The notes under the pieces are model-generated. The model was not told where the DNA came from and did not search any database. It worked only from the letters and a program-made list of their open reading frames with translations. A stretch of DNA of 54,080 bases from an uncultured Bacilli bacterium (GTDB lineage Bacteria > Bacillota_I > Bacilli_A > RF39 > UBA660). Location: the NCBI GenBank assembly GCA_947626445.1, contig CANQSC010000001.1:1-54080 (forward strand), in the 5' to 3' direction. Made by a program: the position numbers and the translations under genes. The first letter of the stretch is position 1, and each line of letters begins with the position of its first letter. This document shows, in pieces, positions 42,627-51,757 of this stretch.

Positions 42627-43430
42627 TTAAAACCCTATATTTTCATCAAATATTCTATTTCTTATACTAAGATTTTCCTGTACTTTATTACTTTTAACTA
42701 AAATATCATAATTATTGTTTATTTTTTCTTGCTTTACTTTTCTCATAAAATCATTAGCATATTTATTGTTTTGTTCTTTTGTAATGTTCCAATAAAACTC
42801 CATTAACTTATAATAATCATCATCTGCTTTTAATAATTTCTTATTACTAATTTTACCTATATTTCTTTTTGCTGTTCTCATTTTCATAAAAGCATTATAT
42901 AATTTTTTTAAACTATATTCTTTGGGTATAGTGTCCTCAGTACAATAATTACAAAATAATATATCTTCGGCTTGGTCTATAAAATATTCGATTTTTTTAA
43001 TATTGGTATTTTTCTTATAGGTCTTTTTATATTCTTTATCTTTTTTAGTATTATTTAATTTATCATACCAATTCTTATCAATATATGCTTTTATCTTCTC
43101 TCTAAACGCGTAAACTGGTTTTGATACTAATAAGATATGTATATGCCAATTAACCTCTAAATTACCATTATAATACTTTAAATCAAAAGGACTATATTCT
43201 TTTATTTTTCTAGGTCTCCCTTTTTTGCCATTATGCTCATAATAAACTATTGATGTATTACCTTTAATATTACTCGTGCATATTATTGCTTGTGCCTCAT
43301 AATTTTCATATTTATTACAAGTATATCTAATGAACTCTTTTAATCTTTTAGCATATCTATATGCCTCATCTCTATCTTTAAACTTAATATCTAAATCAAA
43401 ACTTGATATTCCTAACTTACTTTTTGACAT
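42627..43430 (-). CDS. HUH-type Rep/relaxase-like protein
   Basis: A 267-residue protein. NWHIHILLVSKP is the HUH metal-binding motif (H-x-H) of rolling-circle Rep proteins and some relaxases. KIEYFIDQAEDI may carry the nicking tyrosine. The N-terminal region (RYAKRLKEFIRYTCNKY) fits the family. GGTGG lies before the ATG at 43430. It lies next to the right boundary. It may replicate the excised circle or mobilise it with the help of a conjugative element. Confidence 0.68.
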   Translation of the reverse strand: MSKSKLGISSFDLDIKFKDRDEAYRYAKRLKEFIRYTCNKYENYEAQAIICTSNIKGNTSIVYYEHNGKKGRPRKIKEYSPFDLKYYNGNLEVNWHIHILLVSKPVYAFREKIKAYIDKNWYDKLNNTKKDKEYKKTYKKNTNIKKIEYFIDQAEDILFCNYCTEDTIPKEYSLKKLYNAFMKMRTAKRNIGKISNKKLLKADDDYYKLMEFYWNITKEQNNKYANDFMRKVKQEKINNNYDILVKSNKVQENLSIRNRIFDENIGF

Positions 43431-43521
43431 CTTTTCCACCGTTTTTACAAAAACTATTGTTAATGTGTTCTACCTTTCTCTTATTTTTATTGGTTTTATC
43501 ACATTATAAGTTTTTATCCCG

Positions 43522-44080
43522 ATGGGGCGGAATGCCGGCCTTAAATTTCTTAAACGCTTTAAAAAATGCCGGAATTGACAAAGATAAAATTAAACTAAAT
43601 TATTCAGTGGAATTTGCAGCATTAAGCGGTTCATTTATTGGAAACACTGGCGACTTTGTAAATCTATTTGAACCTAATGCAACATTACTTGAAAAAGAAG
43701 GATTAGGTTATGTTGTCGCATCAATTGGAGAATATTCAGGAGAAATGCCATATACAGCATTCTATACTAAAAAAAGTTTCTTAGAAAATAAACAAGAAAC
43801 CTTAGAAAAATTTAATACCGCAATTAATAAAGGATTACAATATACTTATGAAAATAGTCCTAAAACAATAGCCGAAGCGATCATAAAACAATTTCCAGAT
43901 ACAAAAATAAATGACTTAGAAACAATTATTAATCGTTATAAAGAAAGTGATAGTTGGTTAACTACTACTCATATATCTGAACAAATGGTTAAAAATTTAG
44001 AAGATATTATGATTGAAAATGATTTATTAGATGATTATGTCCCATATAATGATTTATTCCATAATTTAACAAATGAATAG
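43522..44080 (+). pseudogene. NMT1/SsuA-like ABC binding protein, 3' part (interrupted)
   Basis: The C-terminal 185 residues of the gene starting at 33933, beginning GGMPALNFLNALKNAGIDKDK. It has no start of its own; an open frame continues upstream to 43403 inside the element but that part is not binding-protein sequence. The stop overlaps the ATPase start by eight bases (ATGAATAG), so the original operon coupling is preserved. Confidence 0.9.
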
Positions 44081-44822
44081 TATTTTGGAAATCGAAAACT
44101 TAGAAAAAAACTACTATACTAAACAAGGTGAAATTAAAGCAATCGATAATATATCTTTAAAAATAAAAGAAGGAGAAATTGTAACCATTGTTGGTACCAG
44201 TGGCTGTGGCAAGTCTTCGCTTTTAGGAATTTTAGCTAACATTGAAGATAAAACAAATGGCAAGATAAAATATCAAAAAGATAAACCAACAATTGGTTAT
44301 ATGCTCCAAAATGATGCTTTATTTCCTTGGCTAACTATTTTTGATAATGCTATTTTAGGACTTAAAATCGCCAAAAAAGATACTTTAGAAAATAAAGAAT
44401 ATGTTAAGAATTTATTAAAAACTTACAATTTAGAAGAATTTATAAATAAATATCCTAACGAATTATCAGGGGGAATGAGACAAAGAGTTGCACTTATTCG
44501 CACACTTGCTTTGAAACCTGATATTTTGTTATTAGATGAACCTTTTTCAGCATTAGATTATCAATCAAGACTAGCCGTAAGTGCCGATGTTTTTAAAATT
44601 ATTAAACGAGAAAATATTACGACAATTCTAGTAAGCCATGATGTTGGAGAAGCGGTAAGTCTTTCAAATAAGGTTGTGGTTCTATCAAAAAGACCTTGTA
44701 AAATCAAAAAAATCTATGATATTGATTTACCATATGATAATCCCATTGATAATAGAAATACTAAAGAATTTAATGAACTTTACAATAAGATATGGAAGGA
44801 TTTAGATGTCTATGTCAACTAA
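44073..44822 (+). CDS. ABC transporter ATPase (nitrate/sulfonate/thiamine-precursor type)
   Basis: A 249-residue ATPase of the SsuB/ThiZ/TauB group that energises import. Walker A GTSGCGKSS, the Q-loop (YMLQNDALFPW), signature LSGGMRQRVA, Walker B ILLLDEP and the switch histidine (VSHDVGEA) are intact. It overlaps both neighbours. With the binding protein gene cut, it can only be expressed from element promoters or after excision. Confidence 0.92.
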   Translation: MNSILEIENLEKNYYTKQGEIKAIDNISLKIKEGEIVTIVGTSGCGKSSLLGILANIEDKTNGKIKYQKDKPTIGYMLQNDALFPWLTIFDNAILGLKIAKKDTLENKEYVKNLLKTYNLEEFINKYPNELSGGMRQRVALIRTLALKPDILLLDEPFSALDYQSRLAVSADVFKIIKRENITTILVSHDVGEAVSLSNKVVVLSKRPCKIKKIYDIDLPYDNPIDNRNTKEFNELYNKIWKDLDVYVN

Positions 44823-45603
44823 TCAAAAAAAATTTTTACAAAAAGAAAGACGAAATAAAATATTTGTAATTTTAATGCAAATTTTAATTGTGGTTATCTT
44901 TTTAATATCATGGGAAGTTCTTGCTAATAAGAAAATTTTAAATCCCTTTATTTTTTCTAGTCCATCAAGAATTATTTTAACAATTAAAAATCTCTTTTTA
45001 GAAGGTTCTTTAATTACTCATATTTTAACAACTTTATATGAAATAGTTTTAGCCTTTTTTATTGGTATAGCTAGTGGATTTCTAATTGCCATTTTACTTT
45101 ATGAAGTAAAAACTTTAGCTAAAATTCTTGACCCATTTTTAACCATGTTAAACAGTTTACCAAAAGTTGCTTTAGGACCAATTATTATTATCTGGGCTGG
45201 AGCAAACACGAAAGCAATTATAGTGATGGCTTTATTAATCAATTTAATAGTTAGTATTGTAAATATTTATAATGGTTTTTTAGGAACAGATGAAATAAAA
45301 ATTAAATTATTACAATCTTTTGGCGCAACAAAAGGACAAATTCTAAGATATTTAGTTATTCCTGGCTCTAAAAGAACAATTATTTCATCACTTAAATTAA
45401 ACATATCAATGACTTTAATCGGGGTTATAATGGGAGAGTTTTTAGTTAGTAAAAAAGGAATAGGTTACTTAATCATATATGGTACACAAGTATTTAACTT
45501 AAATGTCGTAATGGCTGGAATTGTTATTTTAATCATTTTATCATTTATTATATATGAGGGTGTTTCACTACTTGAGAAAAAACTTTTACAAGAAAAAAAT
45601 TAA
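44806..45603 (+). CDS. ABC transporter permease (SsuC/ThiX type)
   Basis: A 265-residue permease with six predicted membrane segments and the EAA loop (LLQSFGATKGQILRYLVIPGS) that contacts the ATPase. It overlaps the ATPase gene by 17 bases. It completes the binding protein-ATPase-permease operon. No thiamine riboswitch is visible upstream of 33933, so the substrate stays open. Confidence 0.92.
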   Translation: MSMSTNQKKFLQKERRNKIFVILMQILIVVIFLISWEVLANKKILNPFIFSSPSRIILTIKNLFLEGSLITHILTTLYEIVLAFFIGIASGFLIAILLYEVKTLAKILDPFLTMLNSLPKVALGPIIIIWAGANTKAIIVMALLINLIVSIVNIYNGFLGTDEIKIKLLQSFGATKGQILRYLVIPGSKRTIISSLKLNISMTLIGVIMGEFLVSKKGIGYLIIYGTQVFNLNVVMAGIVILIILSFIIYEGVSLLEKKLLQEKN

Positions 45604-45629
45604 GGCTATTGACAATAAGTCAAAGCCTT
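45602..45629. terminator. bidirectional terminator after the ABC operon
   Basis: AAGGCT-A-TTGAC and GTCAAAGCCTT form a stem with one bulge, followed by TTTTATTT. It lies between two converging genes. Confidence 0.75.
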
Positions 45630-45656
45630 TTATTTATGATTATCAATTAATTTTTT

Positions 45657-46871
45657 TTATATTTCATCTGATAATAAAAAATCAATAATATTTTTATGAA
45701 TAATTCCATTTTGAGAATAACTTAATGTATCCATAGAAATAACATATTTTGGATAATTATCTTTAATATTATCAAATACCCCAAATTCTCTATTAATAAC
45801 ATCTTCATCTGCTAATAAATATGCTACTTGAACATAAATTTTCTTTTCAAATTTTGTAGCTATAAAATCTATTTCTTTTTCACCAATATTTCCAACATTT
45901 ACATTATATCCTCGAGAAATAAGTTCATTATATACAATATTTTCTAATTTAAATCCTATTTGTTCTTTTCGCCCTTCACTAATTATTTCTGTAAAGCCTA
46001 AATCAGCGACATAATATTTATATTTACCTGTTAAGATACGTTTACCTCTTATATCATATCTTTCAGCTTTTCTAACTATTAATGATTCGGTAATATATTC
46101 TAGATAATTATATATTGTTTCTAAAGATACTTTTCTATTCTCACTTTCAAAATACTTTACAAGTGAACCAGCAGAAAATGTTTGAGCTGGGGTTGTTATA
46201 ATATATGTTATTATTCTATTAAATAAATCAATATCTTTTATTTTATATCTTTCAATTATATCCTTTATAACTATTGAATTGTAGACATCTTTTAAATAAT
46301 TTTTAATTTCTATTTCATTATTTTGACTAAATCTTTGAGGCATTCCACCCCATTTAATATAATTATCAAATAATTCTGCTAATTCATATTTATTTTTATT
46401 TTCATTATTAGTTAATTCACATACTTCTTTAAAAGTAAATGGATAGATATTAAAACTTACATATCGACCAGCAATAAGAGTTGCTAGTTCACCTGATAAT
46501 AATTTGCTATTAGAACCAGTAATAAATATCGATATTTTGTCTTTATATTTAGCCTTAAATGAATTTATAACTTTTTCCCAATCTAAAACATTTTGAATTT
46601 CATCAAAAAATAAATAATATTTTTGATTTTTTTTGATTTGTTCAGAAATATAACTATTTAAACTATCTGGACTTGCATATTTCATATTTTCGATAATTTC
46701 AAAATTTAGATATATTATTTGCTTATCTTTTACACCCTGTTCTTTTAATTCATCCATAATTTGAAGAAGCAATATCGACTTACCACTTCTTCGCATTCCA
46801 GTTATAACTTTTATTATGTCTTGATCATAAAATCCACGAATGTTTTTTAAATATTTTTCTCTTTTTAACAT
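45657..46871 (-). CDS. AAA ATPase with DUF4143-type C-terminus
   Basis: A 404-residue protein of the widespread AAA_14/DUF4143 group. Walker A (TGMRRSGKS) is at about 26-33 and Walker B (YLFFDEIQN) at about 93-101; a winged-helix and a DUF4143 domain (KYYVADLGF, GFKLENIVYNEL, EIDFIA) form the C-terminal half. The latter resembles a PD-(D/E)XK fold. Role unknown; often seen in gut bacteria in many copies. AAAGGGTGAT precedes the ATG. Confidence 0.85.
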   Translation of the reverse strand: MLKREKYLKNIRGFYDQDIIKVITGMRRSGKSILLLQIMDELKEQGVKDKQIIYLNFEIIENMKYASPDSLNSYISEQIKKNQKYYLFFDEIQNVLDWEKVINSFKAKYKDKISIFITGSNSKLLSGELATLIAGRYVSFNIYPFTFKEVCELTNNENKNKYELAELFDNYIKWGGMPQRFSQNNEIEIKNYLKDVYNSIVIKDIIERYKIKDIDLFNRIITYIITTPAQTFSAGSLVKYFESENRKVSLETIYNYLEYITESLIVRKAERYDIRGKRILTGKYKYYVADLGFTEIISEGRKEQIGFKLENIVYNELISRGYNVNVGNIGEKEIDFIATKFEKKIYVQVAYLLADEDVINREFGVFDNIKDNYPKYVISMDTLSYSQNGIIHKNIIDFLLSDEI

Positions 46872-46895
46872 TTGAAATCACCCTTTTCAAATAAC

Positions 46896-46924
46896 ATTAT
46901 ATTATAGCTTTTTTAAAAAGTCAA
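46896..46924 (-). promoter_or_regulatory. promoter of the AAA ATPase gene
   Basis: On the - strand TTGACT (46919-46924), 17 bases and TATAAT (46896-46901). The -35 box lies inside the gene-proximal arm of the 17-bp inverted repeat at 46916-46957. Confidence 0.75.
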
Positions 46925-46957
46925 TTTTTTACGGTATAGAGTAAAAAATTGACTTTT
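46916..46957. repeat. perfect 17-bp inverted repeat over a promoter
   Basis: Arms 46916-46932 and 46941-46957 are perfect complements with an eight-base spacer (GGTATAGA). One arm contains the -35 box of the AAA gene, so a bound regulator or cruciform would block it. It may alternatively act as a second terminator for the gene at 47821. Confidence 0.75.
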
Positions 46958-46991
46958 CTATCATTTTTTTACGATTGCTTATAAAAGCAAA

Positions 46992-47021
46992 AATTCTAGT
47001 AAACCTTTTATTACTAGAATT
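46992..47021 (-). terminator. terminator of the inositol-phosphatase gene
   Basis: A perfect 11-bp stem (AATTCTAGTAA with its complement), eight-base loop and a T run on the - strand, directly after the stop at 47039. Confidence 0.8.
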
Positions 47022-47038
47022 CTAATTTTATTTAAGTA

Positions 47039-47821
47039 CTATAAAATATGCTTTCTTACTTTTTGTAATACTTTTTCATGGGATATGCCATTTGTAATAA
47101 TTGCCCCTTTTATATCACTATCATATCGCTGTTCTTCACCATATATATTAGTCACCTTACCACCTGCTTCAGTAACAATAAGATAAGATGCTGCTAAATC
47201 ACAATTACCATGACTAGTTCCAGGAAATATATCACATGAAAAATCTCCCGTTGCAATAGCCATACAACTTCTTGCTACACTTCCAATAGATGAAATCTTT
47301 GAAGAAGATTTTAATTCTTTTAGCAAAGAAACTTCATCAATTATATTATTATTAAATATTTCAATATTAGTTCGATATCCTAAATCACCTAAGTCTTTAT
47401 CATTTACGTGAATTTTAACATTATTACAATAAGCACCTTCCCCTTTTATAGCTGAGTACATTTTATCTTCATTAGCATTATATATTACACCAACAATAGG
47501 CTCACCATTATGAACTAAAGCTAGCGAAAAGACAAAGACAGGAATATGATTAACATACATACCGGTTCCATCTAAGGGATCACATACCCATACATATTCG
47601 GAATCTTTTTTTAAACTTTCTTCTTCACCAATAACTGAATGATTCTGATATTTTTCCTTTACTTTTTCAATTAGATAACTATTTATTTTTTTATCTACAA
47701 GGGTTACAACAGTTTTATCTTCTTTATAGTCTAAATTAATATTATCATTATAAAATTCCAACATTATTTTTCCAGCATATAAAGCTATTTCTTTAGCAAA
47801 TTCTAAATAATCATTAAGCAT
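47039..47821 (-). CDS. inositol-monophosphatase family phosphatase
   Basis: A 260-residue Mg-dependent phosphatase of the SuhB/CysQ superfamily. Motifs are GEEES, CDPLDGTGMYVN and GTSHGNCDLAAS, close to the family's WxxDPxDGT and metal-binding aspartate sets. AGGAG lies before the ATG at 47821. It follows the cupin gene by ten bases and probably shares its transcript. Substrate (inositol phosphate, PAP or sugar phosphate) cannot be told from sequence alone. Confidence 0.88.
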   Translation of the reverse strand: MLNDYLEFAKEIALYAGKIMLEFYNDNINLDYKEDKTVVTLVDKKINSYLIEKVKEKYQNHSVIGEEESLKKDSEYVWVCDPLDGTGMYVNHIPVFVFSLALVHNGEPIVGVIYNANEDKMYSAIKGEGAYCNNVKIHVNDKDLGDLGYRTNIEIFNNNIIDEVSLLKELKSSSKISSIGSVARSCMAIATGDFSCDIFPGTSHGNCDLAASYLIVTEAGGKVTNIYGEEQRYDSDIKGAIITNGISHEKVLQKVRKHIL

Positions 47822-47831
47822 AATACTACTC

Positions 47832-48254
47832 CTATAAATTAATATATTCTTCATCTATTACTGGTTCTAACCAGACATTTTCAGTTTCTTCACCAGGAAT
47901 TTCAATTGCTATATGGCTAAACCAAGAATCAGGTCTTGCTCCATGCCAATGTTTGACATTTGCTGGTATTACAACAATATCTCCAGGAGATAGTTTTTGC
48001 ACTTCTTTGCCTTCTTCCTCGTAGTATCCATATCCTGCAGTACATATTAAAACTTGTCCTCCACCAGATTTAGCTTTATGGATATGCCAATTATTACGGC
48101 ACCCTGGTTCAAAAGTTACATTCATAAAACCTATTCCATTATCTGTTTTAGCTAGCATATTAATATAACTTTGCCCGCTAAAATACTTAGCAAAAGCATC
48201 ATTTGGATTTCCTAATCCAAACACATTTAATTTTTCAAATTCTTGCCTTTTCAT
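47832..48254 (-). CDS. cupin-domain protein
   Basis: A 140-residue single cupin barrel with metal-ligand motifs NNWHIHKAKSGGGQVLICTAGYGYYEEEG and PGDIVVIPANVKHWHGA, split as G(X)5HXH... and G(X)5PXG...H. Such proteins include sugar isomerases, dioxygenases and gamma-carboxymuconolactone decarboxylase-linked cupins. AGGAGG lies before the ATG. First gene of a pair with the phosphatase. Confidence 0.85.
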   Translation of the reverse strand: MKRQEFEKLNVFGLGNPNDAFAKYFSGQSYINMLAKTDNGIGFMNVTFEPGCRNNWHIHKAKSGGGQVLICTAGYGYYEEEGKEVQKLSPGDIVVIPANVKHWHGARPDSWFSHIAIEIPGEETENVWLEPVIDEEYINL

Positions 48255-48275
48255 AAATACTTCCTCCTTTAATTT

Positions 48276-48302
48276 AAGGCAGTTATTCGGTCTTTCCGAA
48301 CA
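48276..48302. repeat. small palindrome in the cupin leader
   Basis: TTCGG-TCTTT-CCGAA with outer GTT/AAC lies upstream of the cupin start and after the ABC exporter stop. It could be an operator or a leader hairpin. Confidence 0.4.
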
Positions 48303-48338
48303 ACTTAAATCATTTTATTACATTTTTCTAATTCTATA

Positions 48339-51300
48339 TTATTCGCTTCTAAGAGCTTCAACAGGATCTTTTTTAGATGCTGCTCTAGCTGGTATTAAAC
48401 CACCAATCAAAGTTAATAAAATTGATAATCCAACTAATATTAAAGCATTGTCGAATGGTAACGCTGCTGCTAGAGGGATATTGCCTGTAAAGTGATGTAA
48501 TACACTATTGATTATTGGTATTAATGAATAAGAAATTCCTATTCCAAATAAACCTGATAATAAACCAATAATAAATGTTTCTGCATTAAATATTGAAGAA
48601 ATATTACCTTTAGAAGCACCAATTGCTCTTAAAATACCAATTTCTTTAGTTCGTTCATAAACAGATATATATGTTATAACCCCAATCATGATACTTGATA
48701 CTACAAGAGAAATAGATACAAATGCTATTAATACATAACTTACAGCATTAACAATCGTTTTAACTGATGACATTAAAATTCCCGTGGTATCTGAATAATT
48801 AATTTCTTTTTCTTTATCAACTTTCTTATTATAATCATCTATAAATGATAGAAAATGATCTTTACCTTCAAAGCTATTAAAATATATGGAAATATATGTT
48901 GGTTCTTCCTTATCTTGATAGCCTAAAGAAATTAAATTAGTTTTTTGAGTAGATTCAGTGGGATTCATCATAGCACTTACTACTCTAGCAAGTTCATCTT
49001 CACTAAAATTAAGAGTAAAAGCAGAAGTTATTTGATCTTGGTCAACATTAAATGATGAAGCAAAACTACTCGTTATATTACTAGTTAATTCTCCTACTTT
49101 AGTTAAAACTTCTTTTTTAACTTTGGCTTCAGTCATAGCTCTTGCCATAGTTTCATTCGTACCTATTACGGCAGTATTACTTAGATATTCAGAAACGACT
49201 TTATCTTTTAATTCTTTGATCATAGCCTCTAATTGAGCTTCACTATTTAATAATGAATCTAAATTTTCTTTATCAAAAGGAGCTCCAGGAGTTGTTACTT
49301 CACCATTTGGTTTTGAATCTTCATTAGAAGGCACTACAGGTTTAGTCATTTGGCTATAAAGTGGTATATACATTTTTAATAAACCATTTAATAAACTACT
49401 ATAAGTTGCTTTTAAAGTATCTTTAGGAATAACATAATCTTTCTCCATATTTGCTAAAGCATTTAAAACATTAGAAGTTCCTAAATAATCTGCTACCAAC
49501 TTATCAATATTATCTACGGTTGTATCTTTATCTACTTTATTAAGTATTTCAGTTGCAAACGTTTTTAAATTATCACTAAATAAATTCTTAGCTGGAGTCG
49601 TATCAGTCGTTATAGAATTATTTATTTCTTCCATATAATTTTTAGTTTGTTGTTCAAGAGCTTGCTGATCAATATTAATATTAAATGCACTTTGTAATTT
49701 TTCATTATCAACTTTAACTAAATCAGCAAATTCAAAATCAAAATCATTTTCTTTACTATCAAATCTATTTCCTGAAAAAACATCAATTTCATTATTATTT
49801 AACTGTCTTTTTACAACATCAGTTTCACTGGCATGATTAATAATATAATCAGTTAAATCAGAAGTATAAGCAACACCAGGACTTAAAGACATCGAAGATA
49901 CTCCTTCTTTTGGACTTACTATACCTACTATTTTTAATTTGGTAGCATTATCATATAAATTTTTCATATAATTTTCATCAGCTGTCATATCTTCATATAC
50001 ATCATACTTAGAATTATATTTATATGTTTCGGATGCCATTATTAATCTTAAGTCGACATTCATTAAATCTTCATAAGTAAAAGTTAAAGGTTCATTATTA
50101 ATATCAACTGTTTCACCACTCATTATGGCTGTAACCATTTTAGTAAGTTCTTCGGTATCTCTTAAACCTAAGGTATAAACTAGCAAATCAGAAATAGCAT
50201 TAGGTTCTGATAAAACAATCATCATTTCATCATATTTTTCGGGCCATCTTCCTGCCAAGACATCATAATCATTTACAATCTCATCACGATTATCAACCAT
50301 TTGAGAATAAATAGAAGTCATAGAAGAATAAGAACTCATTATACTACTGCTTCCCATTATTGAACTAAATAAATTACTTGGATTAAGTTTCGCTAATTTA
50401 TTCGTGGCATCAATAGTATAAATATTTGGACTAACACTATAAGAATATTGAATATTTGAGACATCTCCTTCAATCTCACTAGCATTTTTTTCTAAATATT
50501 GTTTAAAACTTTTTAAATCATTAGTACTAACACTTGAAAGCATTGAAGTAATAGTTTGTTGTTCTTTTACTTCGTTAGAATTACCTTTATCATTACCAGC
50601 ACTTCTAAGTGATAATAAAGCACTGGTTATATCAGCTGATTCTTGTTGAATTGTTAAAGGGTATGATGTTAAAGTATCTTCTTGAATTGAATCTACATAG
50701 TTTTGAAAACCAGTTGAAACAGCAAGAATTAATGCAATACCGATGATGCCAATTGAACCAGCGACAGACACCAAAATGGTTCTGGCTTTTTTAGTCATTA
50801 AATTATTAAAAGATAAAGACAAAGCCGTTAAAAATGACATTTTAGTTTTTTTAGATTTATTACTAGCAACACTGTCTTGCTCTTTAGTATTTATTTTTCC
50901 ATCATATGGATCGGAATCCGAAACAATTTTTCCATCTTTAATATTAATTATTCGACTTGAATATTTTTCGGCAAGTTCAGGATTATGAGTAACCATTATA
51001 ACTAATTTATCTTTAGATATTTTCTTTAATAAATCCATTATTTGAACAGATGTATCGGAATCTAAGGCTCCCGTTGGTTCATCAGCTAAAATTATTTCAG
51101 GGTCATTAATCAATGCTCTAGCAATGGCGACTCTTTGCATTTGTCCACCTGATAATTGATTAGGTCTTTTATTAATATGTTGCTCTAATCCAACTTCTTT
51201 TAAAGCCTTTTTGGCTTTTTCTTTTCGCTCTTTTTTAGATATTCCTGATAAAGTTAAAGCAAGTTCAACATTTTTTAAAACGGTTTGATGACTAATTAAA

Positions 51301-51578
51301 TTATAACTTTGAAAAATAAAACCTACCCGATGATTACGATAAGAATCCCAATCTCGATCTTTAAATTTTTTAGTACTTATCTCATTTACAATTATATCTC
51401 CCGAAGTATATTCATCTAATCCCCCAATAATATTTAAAAAAGTTGTTTTACCAGAACCAGATGGACCTAATATTGACGCAAATTCATGACGTCTAAAATT
51501 TACACTAACATTATCTAGTGCTTTTTGCGAAAATCCTTCTGTTTTATATATTTTACTAATTTTCTTTATTTCAATCAT
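48339..51578 (-). CDS. ABC exporter, ATPase fused to FtsX-type permease
   Basis: A 1,079-residue fusion. The MacB-type ATPase is at about 1-225 (GPSGSGKTT, LSGGQMQRVAIARAL, ILADEPTGALD). A membrane helix follows at about 268-290, then a very large extracytoplasmic region of about 650 residues, and three membrane helices in the last 150 residues with the FtsX fold. GGTGATagta precedes the ATG at 51578. Such proteins export peptides or lipids or sense antimicrobial peptides; the exceptional extracellular domain sets it apart from ordinary MacB or BceAB pairs. Confidence 0.88.
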   Translation of the reverse strand: MIEIKKISKIYKTEGFSQKALDNVSVNFRRHEFASILGPSGSGKTTFLNIIGGLDEYTSGDIIVNEISTKKFKDRDWDSYRNHRVGFIFQSYNLISHQTVLKNVELALTLSGISKKERKEKAKKALKEVGLEQHINKRPNQLSGGQMQRVAIARALINDPEIILADEPTGALDSDTSVQIMDLLKKISKDKLVIMVTHNPELAEKYSSRIINIKDGKIVSDSDPYDGKINTKEQDSVASNKSKKTKMSFLTALSLSFNNLMTKKARTILVSVAGSIGIIGIALILAVSTGFQNYVDSIQEDTLTSYPLTIQQESADITSALLSLRSAGNDKGNSNEVKEQQTITSMLSSVSTNDLKSFKQYLEKNASEIEGDVSNIQYSYSVSPNIYTIDATNKLAKLNPSNLFSSIMGSSSIMSSYSSMTSIYSQMVDNRDEIVNDYDVLAGRWPEKYDEMMIVLSEPNAISDLLVYTLGLRDTEELTKMVTAIMSGETVDINNEPLTFTYEDLMNVDLRLIMASETYKYNSKYDVYEDMTADENYMKNLYDNATKLKIVGIVSPKEGVSSMSLSPGVAYTSDLTDYIINHASETDVVKRQLNNNEIDVFSGNRFDSKENDFDFEFADLVKVDNEKLQSAFNINIDQQALEQQTKNYMEEINNSITTDTTPAKNLFSDNLKTFATEILNKVDKDTTVDNIDKLVADYLGTSNVLNALANMEKDYVIPKDTLKATYSSLLNGLLKMYIPLYSQMTKPVVPSNEDSKPNGEVTTPGAPFDKENLDSLLNSEAQLEAMIKELKDKVVSEYLSNTAVIGTNETMARAMTEAKVKKEVLTKVGELTSNITSSFASSFNVDQDQITSAFTLNFSEDELARVVSAMMNPTESTQKTNLISLGYQDKEEPTYISIYFNSFEGKDHFLSFIDDYNKKVDKEKEINYSDTTGILMSSVKTIVNAVSYVLIAFVSISLVVSSIMIGVITYISVYERTKEIGILRAIGASKGNISSIFNAETFIIGLLSGLFGIGISYSLIPIINSVLHHFTGNIPLAAALPFDNALILVGLSILLTLIGGLIPARAASKKDPVEALRSE

Positions 51579-51757
51579 TACTATCACCTTGATTCCTTAA
51601 TCAGAAACTATTTTTAATTTCTTTTGAATAGCATATATTACAATTTTATTATTAAATTATTAAAAAGTGAATATCTTTTTGTAATATTTTTTTTAATTTG
51701 TGATATTTTCATAATTCTTTCACAATTTAATATTTCTTTTTAAGAATCAAATTTAAT

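Larger units (their letters stand above)
34366..43521. mobile_element. integrated serine-recombinase element (about 9.16 kb)
   Basis: Boundaries come from the split gene. Joining 33933-34366 to 43522-44080 gives 993 bases, an open frame of 330 codons plus stop, and restores GR-W-GGMP, the conserved motif of this binding-protein family, at the join. The only bases shared at both edges under this join are CG (34365-34366 and 43520-43521). Contents: large serine recombinase, two degenerate recombinase-like proteins, resolvase, macro-domain operon, PD-(D/E)XK-like protein, Cro/CI repressor and an HUH Rep/relaxase. No conjugation genes are present. An alternative GGA overlap gives a motif one glycine shorter and is less likely. 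Confidence 0.88.

Noticed and set aside
34361..43530. Alternative crossover at a shared GGA, giving GR-L-G-MP
   Set aside because: Also in frame, but it removes one glycine of the family's GGMP motif; the CG join keeps it.
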